Shown in pieces: positions 8,845 to 16,456 of a DNA stretch of 64,000 nucleotides. Source of the stretch: Oscillatoriaceae cyanobacterium M7585_C2015_266 (GTDB taxonomy: Bacteria; Cyanobacteriota; Cyanobacteriia; Cyanobacteriales; Oscillatoriaceae); NCBI GenBank assembly GCA_015295835.1, contig DVEG01000003.1, forward strand, positions 1-64,000. The letters run 5' to 3'. Each line of letters opens with the position of its first letter. Positions within the stretch are counted from its first letter, which is position 1. Position numbers and translations under genes: made by a program. The notes beneath the pieces were generated by a model. The model was not told the DNA's origin, searched no databases, and saw nothing but the letters and a program-made list of their open reading frames with translations.

Positions 8845-10275
8845 ATGACTTACGCTTCGACTAGAACACAAACCAAAGCCGGATTTCAAGCCGGGGTAAA
8901 AGATTACCGACTGACATATTACACGCCAGACTACACGCCCAAAGATACAGACTTATTGGCGGCTTTCCGCGTTACACCCCAGCCTGGTGTTCCCCCCGAA
9001 GAAGCAGGTGCTGCAGTAGCGGCGGAATCATCCACAGGGACTTGGACAACAGTGTGGACTGACCTATTAACCGACTTGGATCGGTACAAAGGTCGCTGCT
9101 ATGATATAGAACCGGTACCCGGAGAAGATAACCAATATATTTGCTACGTTGCATATCCTTTAGATCTGTTTGAAGAAGGCTCCGTAACCAACATGTTTAC
9201 CTCGATCGTAGGAAACGTGTTTGGTTTCAAAGCATTGCGCGCCCTGCGTCTAGAAGATATACGCGTTCCCGTAGCCTACTTGAAGACATTCCAAGGGCCA
9301 CCACACGGGATCCAAGTAGAGCGCGATAAACTTAATAAATACGGTCGCCCCTTACTCGGTTGTACAATCAAACCGAAATTGGGACTGTCGGCGAAGAACT
9401 ATGGTCGCGCTGTATATGAATGCTTGCGCGGCGGATTGGACTTCACCAAAGACGACGAAAATATTAACTCTCAACCATTCCAACGTTGGCGCGATCGATT
9501 CTTATTCGTCGCCGAAGCAGTCAAAAAAGCACAAGCAGAAACAGGTGAAATCAAAGGTCACTACCTAAACGTCACCGCTCCCACCTGCGAAGAAATGCTC
9601 AAACGGGCAGAGTTCGCAAAAGAACTCGAAATGCCCATCATCATGCACGACTACCTAACAGCAGGGTTCACCGCTAACACTACCCTCGCTAAGTGGTGCC
9701 GCGATAACGGTTTGCTACTGCACATCCACCGCGCTATGCACGCCGTTATTGATCGCCAGAAAAACCACGGCATCCACTTCCGCGTATTAGCTAAAGCCCT
9801 GCGCATGTCTGGCGGCGATCACATCCACACCGGAACCGTCGTCGGCAAACTAGAAGGCGAACGCAACATCACAATGGGCTTCGTAGACTTACTGCGGGAA
9901 AACTACATCGAACAAGATAAATCTCGCGGTATCTACTTCACCCAAGACTGGGCTTCTATGCCTGGTGTAATGGCAGTCGCCTCCGGCGGAATCCACGTCT
10001 GGCACATGCCCGCCCTAGTAGAAATCTTCGGCGATGACGCCGTACTCCAATTCGGAGGCGGTACCCTCGGTCACCCCTGGGGCAACGCTCCCGGAGCAAC
10101 CGCAAACCGCGTCGCCTTGGAAGCCTGCATCCAAGCCCGCAATGAAGGCCGCGACTTGGCCCGCGAAGGTAACGACATCATCCGCGAAGCCGCAAAATGG
10201 TGCCCAGAACTAGCCGCCGCCTGCGAACTCTGGAAAGAAATTAAATTCGAGTTCGAGGCAGTAGACACCGTCTAA
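8845..10275 (+). CDS. rbcL: Ribulose-1,5-bisphosphate carboxylase/oxygenase large subunit
   Basis: 476 residues, form IB rubisco large chain, catalysing CO2 fixation on ribulose bisphosphate in the carboxysome. The start is set at the ATG of [17 protein letters not shown], which matches the usual cyanobacterial N-terminus and has AGGAAGGGG at 8832-8840. An upstream ATG in the same frame at 8788 would add 19 unrelated residues. Visible active-site regions include [14 protein letters not shown] (Lys175 region), the carbamylated-lysine segment [10 protein letters not shown], the [11 protein letters not shown] segment and loop 6 (GKLEGE). It is followed by a hairpin, the split rbcX and rbcS in one operon. 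Confidence 0.99.
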   Translation: MTYASTRTQTKAGFQAGVKDYRLTYYTPDYTPKDTDLLAAFRVTPQPGVPPEEAGAAVAAESSTGTWTTVWTDLLTDLDRYKGRCYDIEPVPGEDNQYICYVAYPLDLFEEGSVTNMFTSIVGNVFGFKALRALRLEDIRVPVAYLKTFQGPPHGIQVERDKLNKYGRPLLGCTIKPKLGLSAKNYGRAVYECLRGGLDFTKDDENINSQPFQRWRDRFLFVAEAVKKAQAETGEIKGHYLNVTAPTCEEMLKRAEFAKELEMPIIMHDYLTAGFTANTTLAKWCRDNGLLLHIHRAMHAVIDRQKNHGIHFRVLAKALRMSGGDHIHTGTVVGKLEGERNITMGFVDLLRENYIEQDKSRGIYFTQDWASMPGVMAVASGGIHVWHMPALVEIFGDDAVLQFGGGTLGHPWGNAPGATANRVALEACIQARNEGRDLAREGNDIIREAAKWCPELAAACELWKEIKFEFEAVDTV

Positions 10276-10306
10276 TCAGTTAGATTTAGTTCTACTCAGT
10301 CAAGAG

Positions 10307-10332
10307 TGTTGAGTGAAAACCTTCACTCAACA
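10307..10332 (+). terminator. Perfect 11-bp hairpin between rbcL and rbcX
   Basis: TGTTGAGTGAA and TTCACTCAACA pair perfectly around an AACC loop, 32 nt after the rbcL stop. There is no clean T-run, only TTCCTTCC. It may act as a partial terminator or an RNA-stabilising 3' end that makes rbcL mRNA more abundant than the downstream rbcX-rbcS message; this is inference. Confidence 0.5.
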
Positions 10333-10491
10333 TTCCTTCCTCCCAGGTAGAGGCAAACTCAAAAAATCTTTGGCTAATATCCAGTACAAACTTGTCTAAA
10401 GTATCCCTCAATGCTGTTTTGCTAGAGGAGAATGGGTATTCTAATCTACCCAGTAAAGACAAGCCAGTTTATCAAAATACACAAGCAAGTA

Positions 10492-12860
10492 ATGGATAGT
10501 GCGATTCGTTAAGCCTAAATGGCCAAAAGCCAGGGACGGCTTACAAGGTTCCCCGCCAGTAAATGAACCTTGATAACTGAGTGATGATGGTGGTGAAGCA
10601 ACAAAGCTAAGTCCACCCGGTGCAGTGCCCACCTGAAAGCACTACCCCCACGGTAGCGAATGGTCATCAATCCGTGAAGCGGGGTAGAAAGACGACAATA
10701 CTTGCAGCCTAACCAAGTATCCGTCGAGCAAGGAGTCATGGGGACGTAAGGAAGGTACGTTTCAACCGTCGTTATCTGCAAACAGCCAAATAAGGCTAAT
10801 AGGCTGTGGCCAAAATGGCTAAGGCACAGGGAGATAGCAAATTATCCATTGACTATCGGCACAAACCCATAAACCCGGCGGATAGTACCCCCCTAAAACT
10901 CTAAACAAATCATCACTCGGAACGAAGTAACCCCTCCGTGTTTCCTATAGTCGGTCGATACTATAGGTAGTCAACCAAGACGCAACCCTCTGTGAGCATC
11001 ACAGAATACGGAGGGGAGGGATGGTGTCAAAAGCTAAAGCCTCTGGGAAAGCTAGAGGATATGCTGACGGACACCCGGTTAATGGGAAGTAAGATTCTTT
11101 AGTAAGAGCAAAAACCAGCAAATACAAATTAGCTGGAGATAAAACAAGATAAACAATGGCTCCAAATCGATTGGAAAGCTATTGAAGACAACGTTTATAG
11201 GCTCCAAAAAAGAATCTACTTGGCTAGTAGTCGGGGTGATATAAAAGTAGTTCGTTATCTGCAAAAAAATTGCTCCTGGAGCGCAAAAATGCTTGCTGTA
11301 AGCTCGTTCACCCAAAATAAGCAGGAAAAAATTTGCTGGTATGGAAGAAATATTAACACCAGAGCAGCAAATGGAACTGTTAGCTAGTCTGAAAATAACC
11401 GAGAGAAAAAGTAAAAATACTCCTTTTGAGAGCGCATTACGAGAGCAAGTAAAGCAAGCACTAAACCAGCCCCCCAGGTTAGCCCAAAAATACTACAGGT
11501 TTAGTTCTGAATCATCCTCATGCCATGAAGCGATCGCAGTCATATTTAACGCCATAAAATATCAGGCAAAATATGTACTCACTGCTGACCTCTCCAAAGC
11601 TTGGTTAAAATCCAGAACATTGGAGAATCAAAAAAAAGGGGTAATCTCGCCTCTCTTAATCAAGCTCACATTTTCCGATATGGAAAATCGTATTAACCAA
11701 TACGCAGATAGCCTATCGGATAACCGAGAAGCAAATACCCCCTTAATAGTGCAGTATGACAACAGTCTCGTCATCTTGCACGAAAAACTAGAAATAATCC
11801 AAAAAAGTCAGCAAATCCTCCAAGAATGGCTGAGCAAAATCAGATTAGAACTAAATCAAATACAAATCACCCATACCTTGCACTCCTTCGAAAATCAAAA
11901 ACCCGGATTTGACTTTCTTGGCTTCAATATCCGACAATTCCCCGTCGGAAAACATCAAAGCCAAATTATAAACGGGGAAAGATTAGGGTTCAAAACCATA
12001 ATCAAACCATCGAAGGAAAATGTCTCACAACATTACCGAAGCATCGCCGAGGTAATAGACAAGCATAAAGCCGCCTCCCAAGAAATTTTAATCAACCGAC
12101 TCAACCCGATAATTCGGGAATGGGCAACCTACTACGCCACAGCATGGAGCAGAGAAACATACTCCAAACTAGACTGGCTAGTAGAAAACAAACTCCGGAG
12201 ATGGGCGCAAAGAAGACATCCCAACAAGGGGAAAAAATGGGTAGCCGAAAAATACTGGCACACAGTAGAAGGGAAAAACAGGGTCTTCGCAGCCAAAGTA
12301 GAGGATAAATTTATATCCCTAATTAAACACACCGACTACAACAAACAAAAAAGCACCAAACACATTAGCCCATTAACCGAGGAGCCGGATGAGATGAAAA
12401 TCTCACGTCCGGTTCTGGAGACGAGCAGTTCTCGTAAGAGAAATGCTTAGTTTAACTAAAACAAATCGCCAAAGATACCGCCAAACACCTGACGAGCTAC
12501 TTAACTTATCAAGCAGTTCGCGTCGTCATCGCTCAACTAAGCGAAACTAACCCACCACTCGCACTCTGGCTAAATCGCTTTTCCTCAACTGATAAAATCC
12601 AGGATGGAGAAGCCTACCTGCAGGAATTACTCCAGCAAAAACCAGATTTAGCCCTGCGGCTATTAACTGTACGCGAACATCTGGTTAAAGAAGTAATAGA
12701 ATCTTTGCCAGAGCTAGTTCGTAGCAGAATTCAGGATGCGAATATGCAACATCGCCGTTATCATTTGGAGCGGATGACGCAATTTAACGCACCTGAAACT
12801 GCCTTCCACCCCGAACTGGAAACCAGTTCGGAAGTTAACCGGGATAATCTGTCGAGTTAG
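10492..12860 (+). CDS. rbcX: RbcX rubisco assembly chaperone, interrupted by a group II intron (exons 10492-10498 and 12457-12860)
   Basis: Exon 1 is only ATGGATA and exon 2 begins TAAAACAAATCGCC. Joined, they read MDIKQIAKDTAKHLTSYLT, a normal RbcX N-terminus, and continue in frame to a TAG at 12858-12860 for 136 residues, the usual length. Exon 2 carries the conserved core (TYQAVRVVIAQLSETNPPLA, then LQQKPDLALRLLTVREHLV). RbcX dimers bind the RbcL C-terminal tail and help assemble the RbcL8 core. Unspliced RNA would give only MDSAIR before a stop, so splicing is required. There is no strong ribosome-binding site before the ATG. The gene sits between rbcL and rbcS, as in most beta-cyanobacteria. 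There is no plain open frame with a start, so simple ORF calling misses it. Confidence 0.93.
11133..11340 (+). pseudogene. Detached RT0 (N-terminal) segment of the intron-encoded protein
   Basis: One frame reads LEIKQDKQWLQIDWKAIEDN, then VYRLQKRIYLASSRGDIK, then LQKNCSWSAKMLAVSSFTQN. This is the N-terminal RT0 region of CL-type intron proteins (compare the usual INWKAIEENVFKLQKRIY). It begins after an in-frame TAG without a start codon. Near 11335 it passes into a different frame from the 369-residue ORF that continues the protein (LTPEQQMELLASLKIT). So the N-terminus has been cut off by at least one indel. Confidence 0.7.
11341..12450 (+). CDS. Degenerate group II intron protein: RT active site lost, maturase (domain X) kept
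   Basis: 369 residues. The opening LTPEQQMELLASLKITERKS corresponds to the start of the RT fingers. The following RT motifs are badly reduced: the first catalytic-Asp region survives only as TADLSKAW and is joined directly to GVISPLL, a loss of roughly 40 residues. The YADD catalytic motif reads YDNS (VQYDNSLVILHE). By contrast the thumb and maturase domain X are well preserved and in frame (GFDFLGFNIRQFPVGK, LGFKTIIKPSKENV, LNPIIREWATYYATAWSRET, RRWAQRRHPNKGKKWVAEKY). The C-terminal HNH endonuclease is absent; the frame instead runs through domains V and VI (EPDEMKISRPVLETSSSRKR) to a stop 6 nt before the intron end. Likely role: splicing of its own intron. Confidence 0.8.
   Translation: MEEILTPEQQMELLASLKITERKSKNTPFESALREQVKQALNQPPRLAQKYYRFSSESSSCHEAIAVIFNAIKYQAKYVLTADLSKAWLKSRTLENQKKGVISPLLIKLTFSDMENRINQYADSLSDNREANTPLIVQYDNSLVILHEKLEIIQKSQQILQEWLSKIRLELNQIQITHTLHSFENQKPGFDFLGFNIRQFPVGKHQSQIINGERLGFKTIIKPSKENVSQHYRSIAEVIDKHKAASQEILINRLNPIIREWATYYATAWSRETYSKLDWLVENKLRRWAQRRHPNKGKKWVAEKYWHTVEGKNRVFAAKVEDKFISLIKHTDYNKQKSTKHISPLTEEPDEMKISRPVLETSSSRKRNA
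12382..12453 (+). other. Group II intron domains V and VI
   Basis: Domain V occupies 12382-12415: GAGCCG pairs with CGGTTC, the catalytic AGC triad is present, a CG bulge is at ACG, and the loop is GAAA. Domain VI occupies 12419-12453: AGAC pairs with GTTT, then GAGCA/TGCTT and TTCTC/GAGAA around a GTAA loop. A12449 is left unpaired, 7 nt before the 3' splice site, as the expected branch point. Three nucleotides (AAC) then end the intron at 12456. Confidence 0.9.
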
Positions 12861-12959
12861 TCGCCTGTTGCAGACGCATATTTGCGCTCTTCAGCATCGA
12901 CAAGATATCCCCCATTTCCAAACAACGCAGATATTTCAATAGTTAACGAAGGAAACAAC

Positions 12960-13292
12960 ATGAAAACCTTACCCAAAGAGCGCCACTACGAAACCCTTTC
13001 CTATCTACCTCCCCTCACCGATGCTCAAATTACTAAGCAGGTTCAATATATTTTAGACAAAGGTTATATCCCTGCTGTTGAATTCAGCGAAACCTCTGAT
13101 CCCGCCCAACACTTCTGGACATTATGGAAACTGCCCCTGTTCAGTGCCCGCACCCCTCAAGAAGTACTCAATGAAGTACAAGAATGCCGCTCTGAATACC
13201 GCAATTGCTTTATCCGCATTGTCGCTTTCGACAATGTCAAGCAGTGCCAAGTGCTGAGCTTTATTGTCCACAAACCCGCTGGCGTCCGCTAG
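12960..13292 (+). CDS. rbcS: Ribulose bisphosphate carboxylase small subunit
   Basis: 110 residues: [19 protein letters not shown]... with the conserved EFSETSDP and [10 protein letters not shown] segments and a C-terminus ending [11 protein letters not shown]. RbcS caps the RbcL8 core to give the L8S8 enzyme. The start is the ATG after GAAGGAAAC; the frame is open further upstream (from 12882), but that stretch does not resemble RbcS. It is the last gene of the rbcL-rbcX-rbcS operon and is followed by a terminator. Because it lies downstream of the intron in rbcX, its mRNA either carries the intron or depends on its removal. Confidence 0.98.
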   Translation: MKTLPKERHYETLSYLPPLTDAQITKQVQYILDKGYIPAVEFSETSDPAQHFWTLWKLPLFSARTPQEVLNEVQECRSEYRNCFIRIVAFDNVKQCQVLSFIVHKPAGVR

Positions 13293-13336
13293 TGGCTGTG
13301 CGATAGTACAAATCCTTTAAATTTTAAATTGTCAAG

Positions 13337-13365
13337 TAGGGGCCCTGAAAAGCCCCTATTTAATT
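13337..13365 (+). terminator. Rho-independent terminator after rbcS
   Basis: TAGGGGC (13337-13343) pairs with GCCCCTA (13352-13358) across a CCTGAAAA loop and is followed by TTTAATTTT. It lies 44 nt after the rbcS stop. Confidence 0.8.
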
Positions 13366-13426
13366 TTCTTAGTATAAAATTAAAATATTTAAATATTCAA
13401 CAGTACATAATTAATATAGACGCAAA

Positions 13427-13475
13427 AAATGGGCATAAATCCTGAGAGAACTTAATTCCCATATTCCTTCAATCC
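13427..13475 (+). repeat. Remnant of a Uma2 gene 3' end (copy 1 of 3)
   Basis: AAATGGGCATAAATCCTGAG followed by an ATTCCCATA-type tail closely matches the end of the intact Uma2 gene (GAAATGGGCATAAATCCCGAG, then ATTTCCATA, at 14170-14205). It sits just before that gene and has no coding frame of its own, so it is probably what is left of a lost upstream paralogue. Confidence 0.6.
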
Positions 13476-13503
13476 CGGCTTAATCCCCTATTTCTATCCA
13501 GCC

Positions 13504-14199
13504 ATGTTAAGTGAACAGCAATCAGTCAACAAAAAAGAGATAATTTATCCCGAAAGTGATGGGCTGCCAATGGCAGAAAATACAGAACAATTTAAATGGA
13601 TTGTAACGATAAAGGAAAACTTAGAATTATTATTTGCCGATAGAGCTGACGTCTTCGTAGCGGGAGATTTGTTGTGGTATCCGGTGGAAGGAAATAACAA
13701 AATTAGACAAGCTCCGGATACGATGGTAGTTTTCGGGAGACCGAAAGGGCGGCGGGGTTCTTATCAACAATGGCGCGAAGATAATATTGCTCCTCAAGTA
13801 GTATTTGAAATCCTCTCTCCCGGAAATAGTTTGTTAGAAATGATAAAAAAATTAAGATTTTATGAATGTTACGGAGTGGAAGAATATTACATATATGAGC
13901 CCGACAAGGTTGAATTAACAGTATTTTTAAGAGAAGGCGAGCGCTTAGAGACAGTTGAAGAAATAGCCAACTGGGTAAGCCCACGTTTAGGGATAAGATT
14001 TGACACATCAGGAGAAGAGCTGGAGATTTATCGCCCAGACGGCGAGAAGTTTCTCACTTTTGTAGAACTTGGATTAGCCAGAGAGCGAGAGCGCCAACGT
14101 GCTGAAGAAGCCGAAGCCTTGCTACAACAAGAGCGCTCTCGCCGAGAAGCTTTAGAAGCACGATTGCGGGAAATGGGCATAAATCCCGAGCAAATTTAA
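13504..14199 (+). CDS. Uma2 family (DUF820) putative restriction-like endonuclease
   Basis: 231 residues. The PD-(D/E)XK-like fold of Uma2 is recognised by the QAPDTMVVFGRPKGRRGSYQ and APQVVFEILSPGNS segments, followed by LRFYECYGVEEYYIYEPD. The C-terminus (~190-231) is a charged coiled coil (ARERERQRAEEAEALLQQER) ending MGINPEQI, typical of the cyanobacterial branch. The family is hugely expanded in cyanobacteria, often near mobile DNA; its biological role is not settled. Degraded copies of its 3' end flank the gene on both sides, pointing to a former tandem array. Confidence 0.9.
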   Translation: MLSEQQSVNKKEIIYPESDGLPMAENTEQFKWIVTIKENLELLFADRADVFVAGDLLWYPVEGNNKIRQAPDTMVVFGRPKGRRGSYQQWREDNIAPQVVFEILSPGNSLLEMIKKLRFYECYGVEEYYIYEPDKVELTVFLREGERLETVEEIANWVSPRLGIRFDTSGEELEIYRPDGEKFLTFVELGLARERERQRAEEAEALLQQERSRREALEARLREMGINPEQI

Positions 14200-14227
14200 T
14201 TTCCATAAACAAAGAGATGTTTTATTT

Positions 14228-14365
14228 TAAGAGAAGAGCTTGAGATTTATCGCCCAGACGGCGAGAAGTTTCTTTTTTTTGTAGAATTTGGATTAGCCAG
14301 AGAGTAAGAGCGAGACTGAGGGAAATAGACATAGAGCCATAGGGTATATAATTTCTATATTCTTC
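14228..14365 (+). pseudogene. Decayed tandem duplicate of the Uma2 3' end (copy 3 of 3)
   Basis: Bases 14230-14305 repeat 14011-14085 of the intact gene almost exactly (GAGAAGAGCTTGAGATTTAT, then CGCCCAGACGGCGAGAAGTT), ending GGATTAGCCAGAGAG. The copy then skips the coiled-coil coding part and resumes with AGACTGAGGGAAATAGACAT. It encodes no intact product. Confidence 0.8.
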
Positions 14366-14434
14366 TAATCTCCTAATCCCGGCTGATATCGATAATATAA
14401 ATACATGAATCCACAAATAGCCGAGGAAAAATCA

Positions 14435-15667
14435 ATGAAACTTTTCGTACCGGGGCGCTTATGCCTATTTGGTGAACACAGTGATTGGGCGGGTGGGTAT
14501 CGTCGCTTCAATCCTTCTTTAGAGAAAGGCTACACGCTGATTGCTCCTACTAATCAGGGGATTTATGCCCAGGTGAAACCTCATCCTTCACAATTGATTA
14601 TTCGCTCTACTCTAAATGATGGCACTGTTAAAGTGAAAGTTTTTCCTATGCAGCAGTCGGCTTTGCTGGAGGAAGCACAAAAGGGTGGCTTTTTTAGTTA
14701 TATAGCTGGCGTAGCTGCTCAATTTCTTACGTATTTTCATGTGCAAGGGCTAGAAATCGATAATTATTTGACTGATTTGCCAATTCAAAAAGGGCTTGCT
14801 TCGAGTGCTGCTATTTGCGTTCTTGTTGCTCGTGCTTTCAATCGCATTTATGATTTAAAATTGAGTGTAAGGGGTGAAATGGAATTTGCTTATCAGGGGG
14901 AAATTGTCACTCCTTCTCGCTGCGGGCGAATGGATCAGGCTTGCGCATATGGAGAACGTCCAATTTTGATGATATTTGATGGCGAGCGCGTGGATGTTAT
15001 CCCTCTGAAAGTGCCGAAACCTTTATTTTTTGTTATTGTCGATCTAGGAGCTAGCAAAAATACACCTGAAATTCTTTTTGAATTAAATAAATGTTATCCT
15101 TTTGCTACTAATGAAATTCAGAATAATGTTCATAAATATCTAGGTAACATAAGTTCTCAAATAACTTTAGAGGCAGCTGACGCATTGCAAAACGGCGATG
15201 CTGAAAAGTTGGGTAAATTGATGAGAAAGGCACAGGAAGAATTCGATAAATACTTAATTCCTGCCTGCCCTTCAGAGTTAACTGCTCCCATTCTACACCT
15301 TCTTCTAAATTATGAACCGATTCAACCTTATATTCTCGGTGGTAAAGGCGTCGGTTCCCAAGGTGACGGGGCAGCACAGTTTATCGTAAAAGATGAGGAT
15401 TGTCAAGATAAGTTAATAAACATTATTGAAGAAAAATTTCCACAAATGCACTGTTTGAAGCTGAAAATTCAGATTAATGAAGGTAGCTCATATGAGATTC
15501 CATTACTTCCTAAAAAAGAAGAAGTATTGCTAACAGCTACTGTCAAAGAAAAAGATGATAAAAAGGTTAAGAAAGTTCGCAAAGCGGTAATTCCAGCAGC
15601 AGGGTTTGGCACGCGTTTGTTTCCCGCTACCAAGGCGGTAAAAAAAAGAACTTTTCCCGATAATTGA
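14435..15667 (+). CDS. GHMP-family sugar kinase, N-terminal part of a kinase/nucleotidyltransferase fusion broken at an A8 tract
   Basis: About 410 residues from the ATG with GAGGAA at 14423-14428 (an in-frame ATG at 14405 would add 10 residues). The GHMP signature is clear: an N-terminal PGRLCLFGEHSDWAGGY, the ATP loop LPIQKGLASSAAICVLVARA and motif 3 GGKGVGSQGDGAAQF. This is the galactokinase/mevalonate-kinase superfamily, most likely phosphorylating a sugar. At ~390 a second domain begins (VIPAAGFGTRLFPATKAVKK), the start of a GalU-type nucleotidyltransferase. The frame is lost at an A8 run (15640-15647) and stops at 15665. With seven A the frame would run on as VKKELFPIIDKQGRAKPIIQ into the next entry, giving ~670 residues. 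The pair would activate a free sugar to its NDP form. Confidence 0.8.
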   Translation: MKLFVPGRLCLFGEHSDWAGGYRRFNPSLEKGYTLIAPTNQGIYAQVKPHPSQLIIRSTLNDGTVKVKVFPMQQSALLEEAQKGGFFSYIAGVAAQFLTYFHVQGLEIDNYLTDLPIQKGLASSAAICVLVARAFNRIYDLKLSVRGEMEFAYQGEIVTPSRCGRMDQACAYGERPILMIFDGERVDVIPLKVPKPLFFVIVDLGASKNTPEILFELNKCYPFATNEIQNNVHKYLGNISSQITLEAADALQNGDAEKLGKLMRKAQEEFDKYLIPACPSELTAPILHLLLNYEPIQPYILGGKGVGSQGDGAAQFIVKDEDCQDKLINIIEEKFPQMHCLKLKIQINEGSSYEIPLLPKKEEVLLTATVKEKDDKKVKKVRKAVIPAAGFGTRLFPATKAVKKRTFPDN

Positions 15668-15713
15668 TAAACAAGGCAGGGCGAAACCGATAATTCAGTC
15701 AATAGTTGAGGAA

Positions 15714-16445
15714 TTGATAGAAGCGGGAATAGAAGAAATAGGAATCGTCGTGCAAAAGGGAGATGTTGAAGTTTTCGAGGATTTCTTTAAGAATCCGCTA
15801 CCACCAGCATTTTTTAACAAGCTTTCTCCGCCGAATCAAAAATACAGCGAATATTTGCAAGATTTGGGGCGTCGGATAACAATTTTAACACAAGATGTGC
15901 AAGAAGGTTACGGGCATGCGGTATTTTGCGCGCGAGAATGGGTAAATAATGAGCCGTTTCTGTTGTCGCTGGGGGATCATGTTTATTCATCGGATACGGA
16001 AATTTCCTGTTGTCGTCAAATTCTTGATATTTATGAGAGATTTAATAAAAATGCGATCGCATTAACAGTAATGCCGGATAATATTATTCATAAAACTGGT
16101 TGTGTGACAGGAGTTTGGCAGGAGTCAGGCTCGCTGTTGTCGTTAACACTTCTTATTGAAAAACCTACTCTCGAATACGCGCGTAAACACTTGCGGGTAC
16201 AGGGAATGCCCGAAAACGAGTTTCTATGTATATTCGGATTGTATGTTTTAACACCAAAAATTTTTGAATATTTGCAAGCTCACATTAATCGCAATTTTCG
16301 CGAATATGGGGAATTTCAGCTTACATCTTGTCTTGAGCGCTTGCGACAGGAAGAGGGAATGCTTGGATATTTAGTTAAAGGCAAGTGTTTTGATACAGGA
16401 ATGCCAGATGCTTATCGACAGACAATGATTGATTTTCGCTTCTAG
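15714..16445 (+). CDS. C-terminal part of the fusion: GalU-like sugar nucleotidyltransferase
   Basis: 243 residues in the frame that continues the broken fusion; the matching sense really begins right after the A8 tract at about 15648 (KELFPIIDKQGRAKPIIQSI). Recognised by ILTQDVQEGYGHAVFCAREW, the metal/nucleotide-binding LLSLGDHVY segment, FLCIFGLYVLTP and a closing GYLVKGKCFDTGMPDAYRQT, as in UTP-glucose-1-phosphate uridylyltransferases. The part starting at its own ATG lacks the nucleotide-binding GFGTRLFPATK loop, so it would be inactive alone. Its coupling to the kinase part therefore depends on the A8 tract. Sugar specificity is unknown. Confidence 0.8.
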   Translation: MIEAGIEEIGIVVQKGDVEVFEDFFKNPLPPAFFNKLSPPNQKYSEYLQDLGRRITILTQDVQEGYGHAVFCAREWVNNEPFLLSLGDHVYSSDTEISCCRQILDIYERFNKNAIALTVMPDNIIHKTGCVTGVWQESGSLLSLTLLIEKPTLEYARKHLRVQGMPENEFLCIFGLYVLTPKIFEYLQAHINRNFREYGEFQLTSCLERLRQEEGMLGYLVKGKCFDTGMPDAYRQTMIDFRF

Positions 16446-16456
16446 AAATAAAAAAC

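Larger units (their letters stand above)
10499..12456 (+). mobile_element. Group II intron in rbcX, 1958 nt
   Basis: The 5' end is GTGCG, as expected for group II introns. The exon bases 10491-10498 (AATGGATA, IBS1) pair over 8 bp with TATCCATT at 10843-10850 (EBS1). The adjacent exon bases GCAAGT at 10485-10490 (IBS2) pair with ACTTGC at 10700-10705 (EBS2). Near the 3' end lie a canonical 34-nt domain V and a domain VI with a bulged A, and the intron ends in AAC (AY rule). The open frame for the intron protein sits in domain IV. The match of the protein remnants to chloroplast-like (CL) cyanobacterial intron proteins suggests that class. The protein lacks RT activity by inspection, so the intron is probably no longer mobile. 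Confidence 0.93.

Noticed and set aside
10441..11315. Several minus-strand frames between rbcL and the intron ORF
   Set aside because: They lie in the structured 5' half of the group II intron (domain I with EBS1/EBS2) and have no protein-like composition.
12882..12959. Longer start for rbcS
   Set aside because: The extra 26 codons do not resemble RbcS, and GAAGGAAAC points to the ATG at 12960.
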